A DNA stretch of 64,000 nt from Rhynchosporium graminicola. Taxonomy: Eukaryota > Ascomycota > Leotiomycetes > Helotiales > Ploettnerulaceae. The number at the start of each line of letters is the position of its first letter. The first letter of the stretch is position 1. Shown piece by piece: positions 36,801 through 50,000 of this stretch. Below the pieces are notes generated by a model. The model was not told the origin of the DNA, ran no database searches, and was given only the letters and a program-made list of their open reading frames with translations. The position numbers and the translations under genes are program-made. Location: contig FJUW01000039.1 of NCBI GenBank assembly GCA_900074885.1, positions 124,001 through 188,000 on the forward strand, given 5' to 3'.

Positions 36801-38936
36801 ATAAAGTTATGCATCTGCCTAATTCCTTCCGGACTTACAAAGGTATAATAGAAGCATTGTATCGGGGGATGCTGCGTCGAGATGAACTGCTTACGATTAT
36901 TCCTGCTCGAGCGCATTTATGCCATATATGGATTTTTGTAGAAGGGAGCGAAGGGGCATTATGACGCTAGATATGCATGTGTACAAGAGACAGTAAAGTT
37001 GTGTGTTGGAGTGTATGACCGTATATACAAAATTGACTTGGTGTCAGTTGATGGGTAAATTGCGCGAAGTACGGAATCAGACAGGGCCAGCTCACTATTT
37101 TCCTGGACCTGATTGTGTTCGGATGGACTTCTGCTTGAATCGGCTCCTTCACGCTTAGGAAAAGGACGAAATGGTGACTTCCGTCGTGTCAATTTCTGTA
37201 CCGAAACATTTATAACTTCATGAGAGATTTATTTGACCAGACATCGAGGACAGGAAGAGGAACCATATAGAAATAACGTATGAGGGCATGGACAAGAGCA
37301 ACAAATACCTATTAGGTGTGTAATGTACATGTGCAGGAAGCGGCGCGGGGTCGCTGACGCTGCATACTAGAATTTTCTGAAGCAGACCAAGAGAATATAG
37401 AGCTCAACTACACAAAGTAAGAAGTACTGCACAATTCACTATATATCGGAAAGTTTCAGGTACTTGCATCTACGCCAAGTAAGATAAACAAAGCACACAA
37501 CAAGACGGACGATACGCAAACTCACGAGATCAGCCAGATTCAAGTACAGAGATGAAAGGGCCAAAACATCAAAAATCATACCACCTTCTCCAACCAACGC
37601 CCCTCGCAGCACGCAGCACGCCTAAAACAGCAAATAACAGCGCTTTCGCTTGAAATCTTGACGCCCTCAAGCACACTGCAGCTTGCATATGCAGCAAGAA
37701 CGGTTTGATTTTTTTTCTCTTTCCCTTTCTGGCTGTGGAAAAAGCGGCGAGTGGAGTGTCTGTTGGATGGTGCGTAAATTGCTGGGTTCGACCTTGCAAA
37801 GGATTTGGGTCGCTGATCGGGCTACAGGGCTAGATAACAACGTGATTTTGAATTGTTATTGATCGTTGGTTCTTTAACTAAATTCAAGATCTCGCCCGCA
37901 GGTGAGTTCGATCAGGTGATGAGGAAGTACCTAGGATTGGCGGGTCAAATTCTTAACCTTGCAGGAGCTGTACCGACACGCGAAATAAGGAAAAGTATGG
38001 AGATGGGAAATGCATGGTCTTCAACAGGCTCGAAATTATCAGGATTAGGGTAAGGCGAAAGAGGAGCGAACGGGACGCTGTTCCTTTCTTCCCTCGACTA
38101 CTAGCTTGTATTACTAGCATATACTCTGGCAAGTAATGAAAATCGTGATTCTTGGAATGAAATGTGATGTGATGACAGTGATGCGACCGACGTGCATCCC
38201 TCGTCTCATACTTTCCTGGAAGTTGTTCCTTAATCCTTATATCAAAACGCGTACTACACGTACCCGGCACAAGAACGTCATGTGTCTAGGGGAGACATGG
38301 GTTCGGTCTGGGATATATTGACTCATTCAGTGCTGTGCAATACGTGTGTGGTTGGTTGGGCAGCTATCAGGAGCTGAGCCGAGGAGGCTGATGTGGAACG
38401 GCCCGGGAGATGAAAGTGCAGCGATGAATACCCAAGCGAGTTCGTTTGTCTTGAACAGGACTTGAAGTTATGCTAGCAATATGTCTAGTTTTCTCGGTGA
38501 CAAGTTGTGATGATGTTGGAAGCCGTAGTTAGGATTGTGGTCTGATGGGAAGCCATAGTCGGTACCAGAGAGACGGAAAAGAGGTTCTACTAAATGGGAG
38601 TGATATGAAGCAGAGGCTGCTTCGAGGAGCGTACCTTGGAACTGATGTAACGTGTAGATTGAAGGGCGGACATTAGTCGCAGCTCTAATCCAGGGATCAA
38701 GTGTGAATCGGGTACTCAGGAGCATATTGCAAATGCGAAATGAAAGAAACATCGTATAAATTATATACTGTAATACATGTATTGTCGAATAACACGAATA
38801 AATCTCTTGGTGTGCAGGGAACTCTTCGCTTTACCGTCGCCCAATATGAGATCTACCCCACAACACCACGCTTGGAGATTCGGGAACGACAATCAAGAAA
38901 GTTGCTTCCGCAATCCAGACATGGATACGATACGGT
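33849..38936. other. 5.1 kb gene-poor intergenic region
   Basis: No gene is supported. It holds a (TTC)n tract, ATGT tracts near 34827 and 35370, and GGGAGGA-rich sequence near 35180. A 94-codon minus frame at 38468-38752 has unbiased composition but no recognised motif. Confidence 0.5.
34966..34996. repeat. (TTC)n microsatellite
   Basis: About ten perfect TTC copies followed by a T run. Confidence 0.9.
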
Positions 38937-40620
38937 TCACACGGGCTGCGTCTCCGAGACTGTCTCCGCGCCATCCTCCACATTAACAGGATGCCTATCA
39001 AGACTCTCGTACCACTGAATGACGCTCCCGACGAAGAAACACCACGAGCCCCAGAAGTAGCCAAGGAGCCTTGATACACGCATCCGCTATTCGAGGCAGC
39101 GAAGCCGAGAGCGCCACAGAGAGTGATCCCAATGTCCTTTTAATACAATAACGTCAGTAAATATTCGTCTTTTTGACACGACATGGCAATTGTAACGGGA
39201 AAAGAAGGGGGAGAAGGAGCCGGGGAAAGAGAGGTTAATAACTTACACCTATCAAGCTCCATAGTCCAACATGCCAACCTAGCACTTTTGGGGCGGGAAG
39301 ATAACATCTCTGTTGGCTTTCTACCATGAAAAAGAAGCCGGATATGATGAATCCTATTCCTCCCAGAACCTGTGGAAGCCAATAAGCTCCATTCTGGGCT
39401 GCTGTTGAAGTAAGACGGCTGTAGATAGGTGGGAGTGCTGCGAACCCGGATATCCAATCTGATTCGTCAGTGATACACAAGTGTGTTGATAGGAGAGATA
39501 ACTTTTAATAACTCCTCTACCAGCAGCAGTGAGAGTTTTGAAGTTGCGGATGTTCTGTTGCTATCGAAAACACGACTTCATTGGTGATTCTAGTAGAGCT
39601 GGAGCGTACAAAATTGAAGATTTGAACATGAAAGGCCGCCCCCGCACATCACCTGTTGAACGAACCAGCTTATAGATCGATTTTGAGAAGCCATATCCAA
39701 TGTAGTGAGTAATTCTTATCTCTGACTTCTTGCAGTCCAAGTGATTTGCCACGCCGACCATCGAGGACAAATAATATAGCCAGGCAGATCCTAAAGTGTA
39801 CGATCACTGCAAAGTCTTCCTATTACTCATGTAGTGGAACTACCAGATCTTCACTTGACGAAGACAAGTATGAGGGATGGTCATTCTTGAAAGGTCATTC
39901 TCCTTCATGACGATCAAAGATTTTCGTGCACTTGGGTAGCTCATCGATAAGGCAAAGAAATCTTTCTATCAACTTACGAGAATGGTCGCTCCCACCATTT
40001 GCGACAAGCACGCTAAGAAGCCGACTTCCTTGAAGTAATGCGTCTGTAATTCGTACCAGGTCGGCCACCAGGTCCACATCCTAGCAGATTTCATCGCCGT
40101 CTCCTCTTTCGGTGACATTTGGATATCTGACGACGATTTACCTGTAAGAAACACATAATCAGCAAACCTCCTGATTATCACGCAGGAAGATATGACTATC
40201 GACAAAGATTCCCTTCCGACTAAATTGTTCTTATTGCCAAGATGATGCACGCATCCATCAGGTCTCAGCCTCTTCGATCCACTGTCCCCAATACCTCCTC
40301 AACCGCCCAGCCGAAGCACTCTGCGCGATTCTCGTTCACAGCCTCGATCATCAATAACACGCTCCCGATCTCGAATATGGTCGCACCTACGAAGGCGTTG
40401 ATACCGCCTGCATTTGCGATCTTGCCTGAGAATTCGGAGGATGGGATTCTGGAGGGGAAGCCAGACGAAGAAGACGTTCACGCACCAGTCCATACTCCCA
40501 ATGGTAAAGATCAGGGCAAGTAGGTACGAGATATCCCAGTACGGGAACACGGTCAACATGCGAAGGACTCTGTGGAGAATTGGAGTTGGGGGTGTTCGTG
40601 GGGATAAGGGTCAGATATTG
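38937..40620 (-). pseudogene. multi-pass integral membrane protein, three frameshifts
   Basis: Fragments in order on the minus strand match a common fungal integral membrane family that I recall but that has no assigned function. The order is FPYWDISYLLALIFTIGS, then INAFVGATIFEIGSVLLMIEAVNENRAE, then WTWWPTWYELQTHYFKEVGFLAC, then YWLPQVLGGIGFIISGFFFMVE, then LCGALGF, and finally FWGSWCFFVGSVIQWYESLDRHP. They do not share one frame. Shift 1 is near 40443-40445 (extra base in a GGG/CCC run). Shift 2 is near 40286-40289 (base missing in a CCCC/GGGG run). Shift 3 is near 39051-39064. Introns at 39137-39246 and 39459-39977 keep good splice sites, but the second is 519 bp, far above the local norm. 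The N-terminal start is unclear. The last codon is the TGA at 38937-38939. Confidence 0.75.
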
Positions 40621-41409
40621 CGTGTTTTGGTCCAGAACTGAGGATATGATGATTTGGTGCCGGCCTAAATGCAGATCAATGGGCATTGAATCCCTCGTAT
40701 ACAGAACACTCGACATAAAGCTAGTGTAGAGCAGATCCGTGATCTATGTTTTCTATTATCCCTTGTACGAAACAGCCTCTTGACATCGACAACCCGAATT
40801 TTGTTCCTATCTTTGAATTTAGGCTCCTGAGTCTGATCGTCGTCTCGGGAGCCACTCGATTTAATGCGCAGATCTTCTTGACTCGATGGCTGGTCCGAAT
40901 TACGCAGGGGAATTCTGGACCGTCGCGTTTGTAAGATGCATGAAGCTGAAAGGACCATTTGCAACTACGCCAGACCGGCCGGTGAAGTGGAAAGCTTCCA
41001 TCTCGTTTGCACGAATGTATTTGACCTTTGTTTAGATAGAAGCTCATCTAGATCCAACCATCGATATTATAGCGTGAGCATTCTCAGCGAAGCTTGAGAC
41101 TGGATGCATGATACGGGTGATGGACTGCGACTACTGCGATGTCAACAAGAAATAGAAACAAACCGAGCATTGACATGACGAAGGCGATCTACGCCAAGCA
41201 CATAGCAAATGCTTAGTTGCACCCTAGACAAGGAGTCCGGGACCAGCAGAAGAACCAATGAGCTCCTTGGTGCCATACGTCTGGAGGCCTCAGCAATTCA
41301 GATTCGACTCACTCTGTGCTATAATGATATCTTTGTTTACGCTTGCACCGCCGAACTGCTTTATAAATAATTCGGTGTACCTTTTCAAGGTGTGGTATAA
41401 CGTAAAAAT
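40621..41409. promoter_or_regulatory. upstream region of the haloacid dehalogenase-like gene
   Basis: 0.8 kb between the eroded start of the membrane pseudogene and the divergent HAD gene. No clear TATA box was seen. Confidence 0.4.
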
Positions 41410-42363
41410 ATGTCTTCCACTACTGACATTTTCCAATCTCCCCCAAAGGGACTGACTTTCGATGTCTTCGGCACAGTGGTGAGTAATGTCCTGACTATCC
41501 GGACATGCTGCACACTCATCAGTTCAAATATATTTAACGGATTGGGACAAGCTCTGTTCCCTTCCTGATAGTTTCATATCCTGTAGTTATTTCCTAACAG
41601 ACGACAGGTCAACTGGCGAGATTCAGTTACATCAAGACTAATCCAGAGCGCTGCCGCAAAGGCGTCATCCTCATCCCAACCAGCCTCTCTGAGCCCAGAA
41701 GTCCGCGCCAGACTCTCTCAAATCACAGACGAAGACTGGGCTCAATTCGCAGAGGAATGGAGAAAAACCTACTACAAATTCACGCTCGGCTTCATGCCGG
41801 GACAGAGCGAATGGCGGGATATAGACACCCACCACCATATATCCCTCATTGACCTGCTCAAGGAATGGGGAGTTGAAGGACTGTATGACGACAATGAGAT
41901 CAAGGAGTTGAGTCTCATTTGGCATTTTCTTGACCCGTGGAAGGATTCGTCAGCTGGGATTCATGCTCTAGGCAAGAAGCTCATCACGTCGTCATTGTCA
42001 AATGGGAATCAGTCGTTGTTGAAAGACTTACAGAAGCATGGGGATTTGGGATTCAGGATGTTGCAATCTTCGGGTGACTTCAAGGCATACAAGCCTCACC
42101 CGAGTACTTATGAGGGTGCGGCTGAGAAGATGGGCCTGAAGACTAGTGAAGTTGCTATGGTCGCTGCTCATTTAAATGATTTGAAAGCCGCGAGGGAATG
42201 TGGTATGAGGACGATTTATGTAGAGAGGAGAATGGAGGAGGCTTGGAGCTCTGATTCGGAGGACTTTCAGGATGCGAAGACGTGGGTAGATATTTGGGTC
42301 AAGGAAGATGAGGATGGTTTTCTCGAGGTTGCTAGGAGGTTTGGTATTACGTGGGTAAGTTGA
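41410..42363 (+). CDS. type II haloacid dehalogenase-like hydrolase
   Basis: Exons 41410-41478 and 41608-42363 (129 bp intron, phase 0) give 274 residues. HAD motif I is FDVFGTVVNWR with nucleophile Asp18. Motif II is LSNGNQ (Ser/Thr then Asn-Gly-Asn), motif III Lys lies in YKPHPSTYEGAA, and motif IV reads MVAAHLNDLKAAR, with the conserved acidic residue. The pattern MVAAHxxDLxAAR is characteristic of L-2-haloacid dehalogenases. A helical cap lies between motifs I and II. Such enzymes hydrolyse 2-haloalkanoic acids by an ester intermediate, but fungal members have mostly unknown natural substrates. No signal peptide: cytosolic. Confidence 0.9.
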
Positions 42364-45300
42364 GCGAGGCTAAGCGTCTTGGGGATGCGATCTGAGAACC
42401 TCCTACTGCTTTCAAAATCTCACATTTCCACCTTAACGAAGTCATCGTAACCTCAGGTGCCATTGAAGCGTTGATTCGGGCAATGTCGTGTGATGTTTCT
42501 ATGACTTCAGGACTGAGTTGCGACCTTGGATCGTACTGTCTCGTCTGCTGGAGATGAGATTGCCCAGCCTCGAGTGGCATCTCCAAGTCATTTGGCGACA
42601 CCGACGGCTTCCTCCTGTATTTGAGATACGGTAGAAAAGCTTTACCATATGTCTCTACCATATATATATTATTTTGGAGTAAAAGATTGTCTGAGAACGT
42701 TCCCGTAAGAAGCGCGACTTGATGGTGATATCGAGGGTTAGCTTTTTCTCATACCACGCAACCGGATGTTGCTTCCAGTCTGCCTCTTCATTGGTAACAG
42801 GTCGACAACCAATCAGTCGAATCCTTCTGACTTGAACTTTCATCCTTCTCCATCCCTCGAACAGTTTTCCGCCGACTGTCTCACGAGAAACACGTTGTAG
42901 CTTTGCCACACAGGCCAGGGCGGGTTCGCGGCTCTCACGCCAACAAAGTCCCTGAGATAAGAGCAACACGGGTGTGTACGAGATAATAAAAGTCAACATG
43001 GTTGGATGACGACGTCTCAGCAAATAAAGATAGGGGGCCTCGGCTAGCTATACCATCTCCATTCAATCCCAGGCTCCAGGATGTGCGGATTCAATCTTAA
43101 AGATGTCCAGGGTTTGAACTTATTGTTGGTGGGCTTGTTGGTGGGGTCTGAAACGCAAATGCACGGAGGTGCTTACGAAAGCAGGTAGCCTCATCTCCGG
43201 GTGTTGGACAAAGAAAAGGGGGAAAGTCGTTTCTATTGTTTCTATCGTTTTCATTGTTTCCTGTCGAGAGCCTTAATGGCAAGCTTGCAGCGCTCCTGAT
43301 CACATTGCATGTGAAGAATTGGATTTGCTTGACATATAGGATCATCATTAAACAGTACAATTGACTGCTGTCAGGTAAAATATGAAAGATGACCTTGAAG
43401 ATATCCTTCACATCCTGGAATCGGAATATTCTGTATGGTGGCTTGAGGATGTGGCGTTGGCAGGAAGATGTTGAAACGCGCGAAATAGACACCAACGCGG
43501 CAGGTGTTGTGATATGATCCAAGAAAGCCTCAATCGAAGACTCGCATATGGTTTGCGAACTGCATATGCATCGTGCGGTTGGAATAATAACGTTCTTTTT
43601 CTCTCCGACTGTCCAGAGAATTTGGTGATCGCACTGATTGAATTTTCTAATTGGCTGCTTCCTTGCTTGTACAGCTACCGGTAGAAGCATTCCCACCTTT
43701 TTAGAAAATCTGGAGTGCAGATATGCGGTATAACGGATCCTTCTGCAGTACTGCTAAATATTACATCTTTATTGTCCTATCATCACTTTTGCTCAATAAA
43801 CCAATGACAAATTATTTTGCTGTAGACGTGGAACTATCAGCTTTCGGAGGTTGGCTTGTTACGACAAAAGACTATTTCGGGTTTGGCAGTGCAATGGATA
43901 GGCGGACTTGGGTACCTAGGTATTGTATAAATAAGCCTATGCACATCGTCACGCTGTTCCTGCATCCATCCTCATATCATACGCATAGTCCACGTACCTA
44001 GAATGAGAATCATGGCATCATAAACCTCCGCCCTTGTTGATGCAAACTCCAGTCCCGGCCGAGTCAAACTGATGATTTTTTTCTGGTTAGATGCCCGTCA
44101 TAAAGCCTCGCATGTTATCGATATATGTTTCTTGGTTCCGAAAAGTATACATGTTCGGCAGCATGTGCTCAATGCTTTGCTAACCAAAATACGACACTGG
44201 GCAAACTTCAAGAAAGGATCTGTTTTAGTTTTCTAAACCAAGTCACCAAGATGTCTGTGTGAATTTTAAAGTATCCCTTTACCAGAGCAGCCTTTAATTA
44301 TGAGTTTTTAAAGTCGTGAAGGTATTATAGGCCAGTGCTCAAACAATACTTCAAAGTCATATAAATGTTTGATACCTTCAAACTTCGAAGTGACATTTAT
44401 TGGGTACCGAGTTTGCTTCGCCGGACACGAGCTGGGCCAACCTTGATCCTAGATATCGATTCCCGAGCCTTCATGTCCGTCAAGCTGTCAAAAGCTATCA
44501 TGGAGGTGTCAAGCAAGAGAAACACACGATCCAAGGCACAATTGATCTTTGTCGGCAGTTCTTCTTTGGATATCAAGCTGCATTAGCGGAGTTCTAGTTT
44601 GCAGTAGCGATCGTTTATTAAGTTTTATGTCCCCCAACCATTCGGCTTGACTTGTAGAATCCGGGTTTGGCTGAACTCTTTCCAGAGCATGTTACCCGCT
44701 CCGGCACGACCCATTGGAGGAGCTGATCCTGAGAGATTTATCTTACATGCTAAGCTGATCTACTAACCCCTTATGATTTAACACCTCCACCATCGCTGCT
44801 TCGGGTTGTTTTCTGGAGACGGTGAGGCTTTGGTGGGTTTTAGCTCTGTCATCGAATGAATTTAAGGTTCCGATGGCGCAGGATCTATCGTCAAATAACA
44901 CGAGTTGGAAGTGTCAACAATGCGATTGGCGACCTTCATGTGTCCACCGGCTGGGAGAGCATTCCTATCAGGCCGCAGCATCGAGGTACCGCAGGCTGAG
45001 TGGTTGCAGGCCAGACAATGAAGATCCCCTTTACGCCGCCCTGTTGACTGGTGGAGAGGGATCAGCCATTTCCGAAGCCCTGGAAAAGGAGATACTTATA
45101 ATGTCAAGCTAGAGATTGGCAGGATCATCACCACTCACAGCACTTCATCTCTTATTCTCTGTCCCTTGGCCTTTAGCTATGCCTGTTGCTCATTCTGTTG
45201 CTCGTCCTTCTTGCAAATTTGCAAATGCAAATGCACAGGAACAACGCCAATGCACTTCGTCTGACAAGCAGACAAGGAGCTCAGGTCGCAGATAGGTCAC

Positions 45301-47077
45301 CACGGGTTGGTTGGTGAGAAAATAATTCACGTCCCCAAGGTGCTTCCTCTTGCTCCCGCACCAAGCAATCATCGATTTCATTAATTATGCTTTCCTCCGT
45401 CTGGTCCATGCTCCCTTGTCATTGTCCCGTGTGTGACGGACACCATGTGATTATGAGTGTGACTGTGAGTGTGACTGTGATTGAACTTTGTGCACCTGCA
45501 TCTATCTGCATCTGGCCTCTGTATGGAGCAACGTCCCTAATCGGATTATGGAAGAGATGCAGCCTGCAGGTGCATAAGGGAGATCCCAGAAGATGACCCG
45601 AGGTCTGAGTTAGTGTTTCGTTTAGTGGGGGGCCACTGATCGCTTAACGTGCCTGCCTGACTCCCCTGACCCCTAAGGCCCCTCGAGAGCCCCCGCCGCT
45701 AGACTGTCCAACCCCAGAAGCTCTACATAGCTCTAACTGAATAAGGCCAGACGGCTCTGCACTGGGTGGGCTTTTCGCAAATTAAGCACGACAATGCCGA
45801 CGCCGTCGAGCAATTATGGCTGGATAAACTTCCCGAGGGTCGAACTACAGTACGGCTTCAATCTTATCCTCCTGTAGTGTCGTACGGTACGGTACAGTAC
45901 TGTACGGTGGTGTATGGTGTCAGCTCCTGATTCTGTTTTGTCTGTCCTGTCAAAACCTATCCTATCGCGCGCGTTCATTTATCCTCTCATCTTATCATCT
46001 CATCTTATCCCACCTCGTCTTATTGTATCCAGTACCTCCTGTATATCTCCATTCGGCACATCGAGTCCCGGCGATCAGATCAACCACATGTCGACGTGAC
46101 CGTGAGACAAAGAGAGCTCTCGTAATAAACGTTTTGCTTTTTTCCGAACAATCCTGATTGAACACGGTATGGTGCTCTGTACTCTATCCAATCATCCTAC
46201 GCTTCCTGTTATACAATTTCTCCAGTGATGCCACTCAAGTCAATCAATGTCTCTTCGCCGAGCTGGTGTTTTATATCGACCCAAATGCTGACTGTTCTTG
46301 CGTCAAAAGCATTTTACCACGATACACCCATTCTCCTGTCTTGATCGTCACATCTGTATGCTGTTTTGCACATTCGATCCAGGTACAAAATCCACCCTCA
46401 AACACAGCTAGTCTGCAGAGCAGTACTTCCGTCAACCTCGATATGAAGGATTAGAGGTCGCAGCCTATACTTCAGCGCAGGAAAGGCCCGGATCGAACCA
46501 AGAGACACGACTGTGTGAACAGCCGAAGGTCCTCTGGAATTTTGGAACCCTTTCCCTAGCATCTCTTTGATGCAATAGAAGTTGGCATTCGCAAGAGCAG
46601 GCACCACAGTCGTCGTCGCTCTTGCCTCGATACTTCATTCTCTCAGACACCTTCCTTGCTGGCGAACGCAGTTGATCGCTGAGAAGTCTCTTGTGATCAG
46701 TCCGTTTCTGATACATCTTTCTTTTGCAGTGATAGAAGTGCATCGTACGTTTTCTCCAATATGGCAAACCCCGCGTGCATTGCGCTAAATCCCTGCTACA
46801 TCCGAGAGTTACTTGACTGATTTATATCAAAGCGTTTCAAGCCATTGTTGAATTCGACCCTGCGTCGATCCTCTCATTAAAGCATTTTGAAACAGGTCTC
46901 AGTGCGATTTCTGGGATTTTCCTGTTGTGAAAACGGAGACAGCCAAGGATACCCTCGAGCCTCTCAGCCCTCCAAACAATTGTTGGTTCAACTGCGATGC
47001 TTGCTTTCCCCGTTGATGTCGAGCCATTGACGTATTTCGTCTGAAGGGAGTCGGTACTGCGTTCTCGACGTGAAGCA
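42364..47077. other. 4.7 kb intergenic region
   Basis: No gene is supported. Minus frames at 43097-43696 (199 codons) and 42655-43023 (122 codons) lack motifs or splice partners. An iterated GTACGGT/GTACAGTAC element sits at 45881-45908. The last part is the promoter and leader of the ApsA-like gene. Confidence 0.5.
45881..45908. repeat. iterated GTAC palindromic element
   Basis: CGTACGGTACGGTACAGTAC-type sequence is built from repeated GTAC palindromes and can fold back on itself. It lies about 1.2 kb before the ApsA-like start. Confidence 0.6.
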
Positions 47078-50000
47078 ATGTCCGCATCCAACATGACGGC
47101 CTGGGAAACTGAGGACGAGTATTGCCTTGCCGCCCAGCAGAATTCGCTTCCAACCCCAACAGACACTCCCTACAGGACACCTTCGAGAGTTTCCCGCCGC
47201 TCATCACGCCAGAATTCGGTGTCTCCAGGTCCGTCATCTTCTCCTCCGCCAATGCCAACAAGCGAGAGAAATCGCCGACAGTCTACAGACGTAACCAATG
47301 ATGAGAGGTAAGTATTCTTTTCTCTCTGTTTAGCGCAAACTGACGCATCCACTAGCATTTCGATACTAGATCCAAGACGATTTACTCCAACTCTACATGC
47401 GAATTTAGTTTCCGAAATACTTGCTCTGCGAAGAGATCAGGAGGAAAAGGTCAGGACAATCGAGAATTTGGAGGCGGACCTTCATAATTCGAGAGGAGAC
47501 CATGAGGACCTTGATGCGAATTTAGTGTCTATAACCAAGGAGAATCGATCGTTGAAGCGCCAATTAGCTCTCCTGGAAGGTGGGACGTCTTCAGCTCTCT
47601 CGGAATTGGGCAAGGAACGCGATGAAGCCGTGGAGAACAATTTGGAAAGCAAGAAAAGGATTGAGACTCTGCAGAAAAAGGTTCGTAGCCAAGAAGATGA
47701 TTCGGACCGAGCCCATGAGTTGTGGCAGAAAGACAAAGATAACTGGGAGGAAGAAAGGAGGAAGTTGGAGCGCAAAGTTCACATTGCCGAAACACGGTTG
47801 AAGACAGTCTTGGATGAAGTTGCCACATACCAGGCTCAAGCAAATGGTCACCTACAAAATGAAAATGAAGCTGATGAGACATCGAGAGATCCGGTTCATG
47901 GCCACGGTAGCGATGCTGCAAGTGTACGGACGATGAGCATGACCAATAGCGTTCGATTCTCGTTGTTGAATGGTCCCAATGGATATGGCGGAAGTAAACT
48001 CAATGGCGTGAGCTTGGCGGATGAGCTGGACCTGGACGAAGACGAGGACGAAACTGATCACGATGGCCGCGAGAGCGTCATATCTGTTCGACACAACCGG
48101 ACTCAGAGCCGCGAAAGTGTGATGTCGCGAAACCATCGTCGGAATCAGAGTATGGACAGTCTCATGCGACCTGGCAGTGTAGCGAGAGGGAGAGTGCTGG
48201 CTCAGCAAGCAGTTCTAGAAAGACTTGAGGATGGCATCATTGAAGACGATGAGACTTTGCCGGCGATAGTTGAGTACACCGATACTGGTGTCCAATATTC
48301 TCCTCCTCCGTCTCCAGTGTTGACCGCAGCTGAGATGAAACCGAGCGTTGAGCCGATGGCTGTCAATCTCGAAGCTACGAAGGATGAACAACAAACGAAA
48401 CCTCCTGTCCCTCGAGAATGGGAGATTGAGGCCAACCAGCGACGGAAGCGTACAAATGCGAATCCGCCTTTGATAATTGAATCTCCAAGTGCGTCAATGG
48501 TTTCTGAAGCTTCACAAACCCTTGAAGAGCCTTTAAGTCCTCCACGGACGCCCATTACACCTACCAGGGCTCCACCCCTGCCCCCTGTAGATGCTGTAGT
48601 ACAAAAAATGATATCTGTCTCTACACAAACAGACGTTTTCGAGGTACAAGCACTGTTGCCATCTCCGAGACGCACGCCACCGCCGCCACCTATTCCGATA
48701 CCATCCATACAACTACACCCCCCAAATTCCGCCCCTGCTACACCGCATGAGCCGTTGCTTCCCCAACATCTCAAGGATGCTGGCTGCCAGGTTTCTATGC
48801 AGGTAGCCATCCCGACAAGATCGATCTCTGTGCAAACCGAGGAGATCAGAGTTGCACAGCGTCTCAATTTACTTCCAGCCCACCTTCACCCGTCCGCAAT
48901 TTCCTCGTTGCCGCCCTCCCCAGAAGCCACCGAGGAAAAGAGCAAACGCTTCTCACCCGTTCCGGGTAATCTGCCGCCTAGGAATCCTCTTCGCGTGACA
49001 AGTCGCACAAACCTGGAGCAGGAAATTCCATCTTCTACCCCACAGTCAACAAACGAGACTCGAGATGCTTATCCTGGAAGCAATGATGACGGGCCATTAT
49101 CAAAAGATAGAAGCTCGATCCGTCGTCCACATCGAATCAGCAGCTTGTTTGCTGGATTCGACAATTTGAGTTCTGACGATGCCGAAGACTTTGCGGATGC
49201 TGACATGAGCGACAATGATTACAGAACTGCATTGTCTGCGCCTAATCCACACCCTCATGGACACAGACCAAGTAAACGTGTTTCGACACCGCCAACCTCA
49301 GTTCCTGAAGATGATGAGCTTGCAGAATTCGCCCGGCCGTTCTATGGGAGAAAGTCGACGCATGCTGCAAACGAAGTTCACAGCGAATCGTTCCCAGAAG
49401 TTCAGGAGCTACCGTCTAGATCCACAAAAGCTTCTGTTCGTCAACTTGATAAGCCACTTACTCTGGTCACTAACAGCAAGCCAACAACAATGCGTCGAGC
49501 TGCCCTTATACAAAGCGGTGTAGCTGCCCATCAAGGACGCTCAAGAAGTCCAAGCCTCCCAGAAGTTTTCAAAGAGCCTCCTTTCCCCATTCCCACCCGA
49601 GCCAGTTCAAGGAGACCCCACATCAGTGCTAGTGCTCCTAGTGACGGCAATCGCAGTCCAACCTGGGGACGTGGATCTGGATCCAGGAGAGGAGGGCACC
49701 ATCGTTCAAACAGTATCCGAAAGGTCAGATCCGCTGCTGCACTTCCTCGAGGGGGCCGTGGAAGCTATCGCCGTCAAGGTAGCCGATCTCCGCCACCAAT
49801 GTCGCCATCAACGGAGGCTCCTGAAAGTCCCCGGCTTCCTCCGATGCCAAACAACGAGGTTACAACCCCACGCTACATGCGTGATACTAGCAGTAACCGT
49901 CATCGCTCACATCAGAGACAACAGCCGTCAACAACTACTGCAAATACTACCAATACTACCAATACTGGTAGTGGTTCTTTTGGAACTACCAACAATGCTA

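Noticed and set aside
43097..43696. 199-codon minus-strand frame
   Set aside because: No domain, no family resemblance and an AT-rich context without promoter or splice signals.
46482..46500. tRNA B-box-like GGTTCGATCC on the minus strand
   Set aside because: The flanking bases do not form a T-arm stem and no matching A box or acceptor stem was found.
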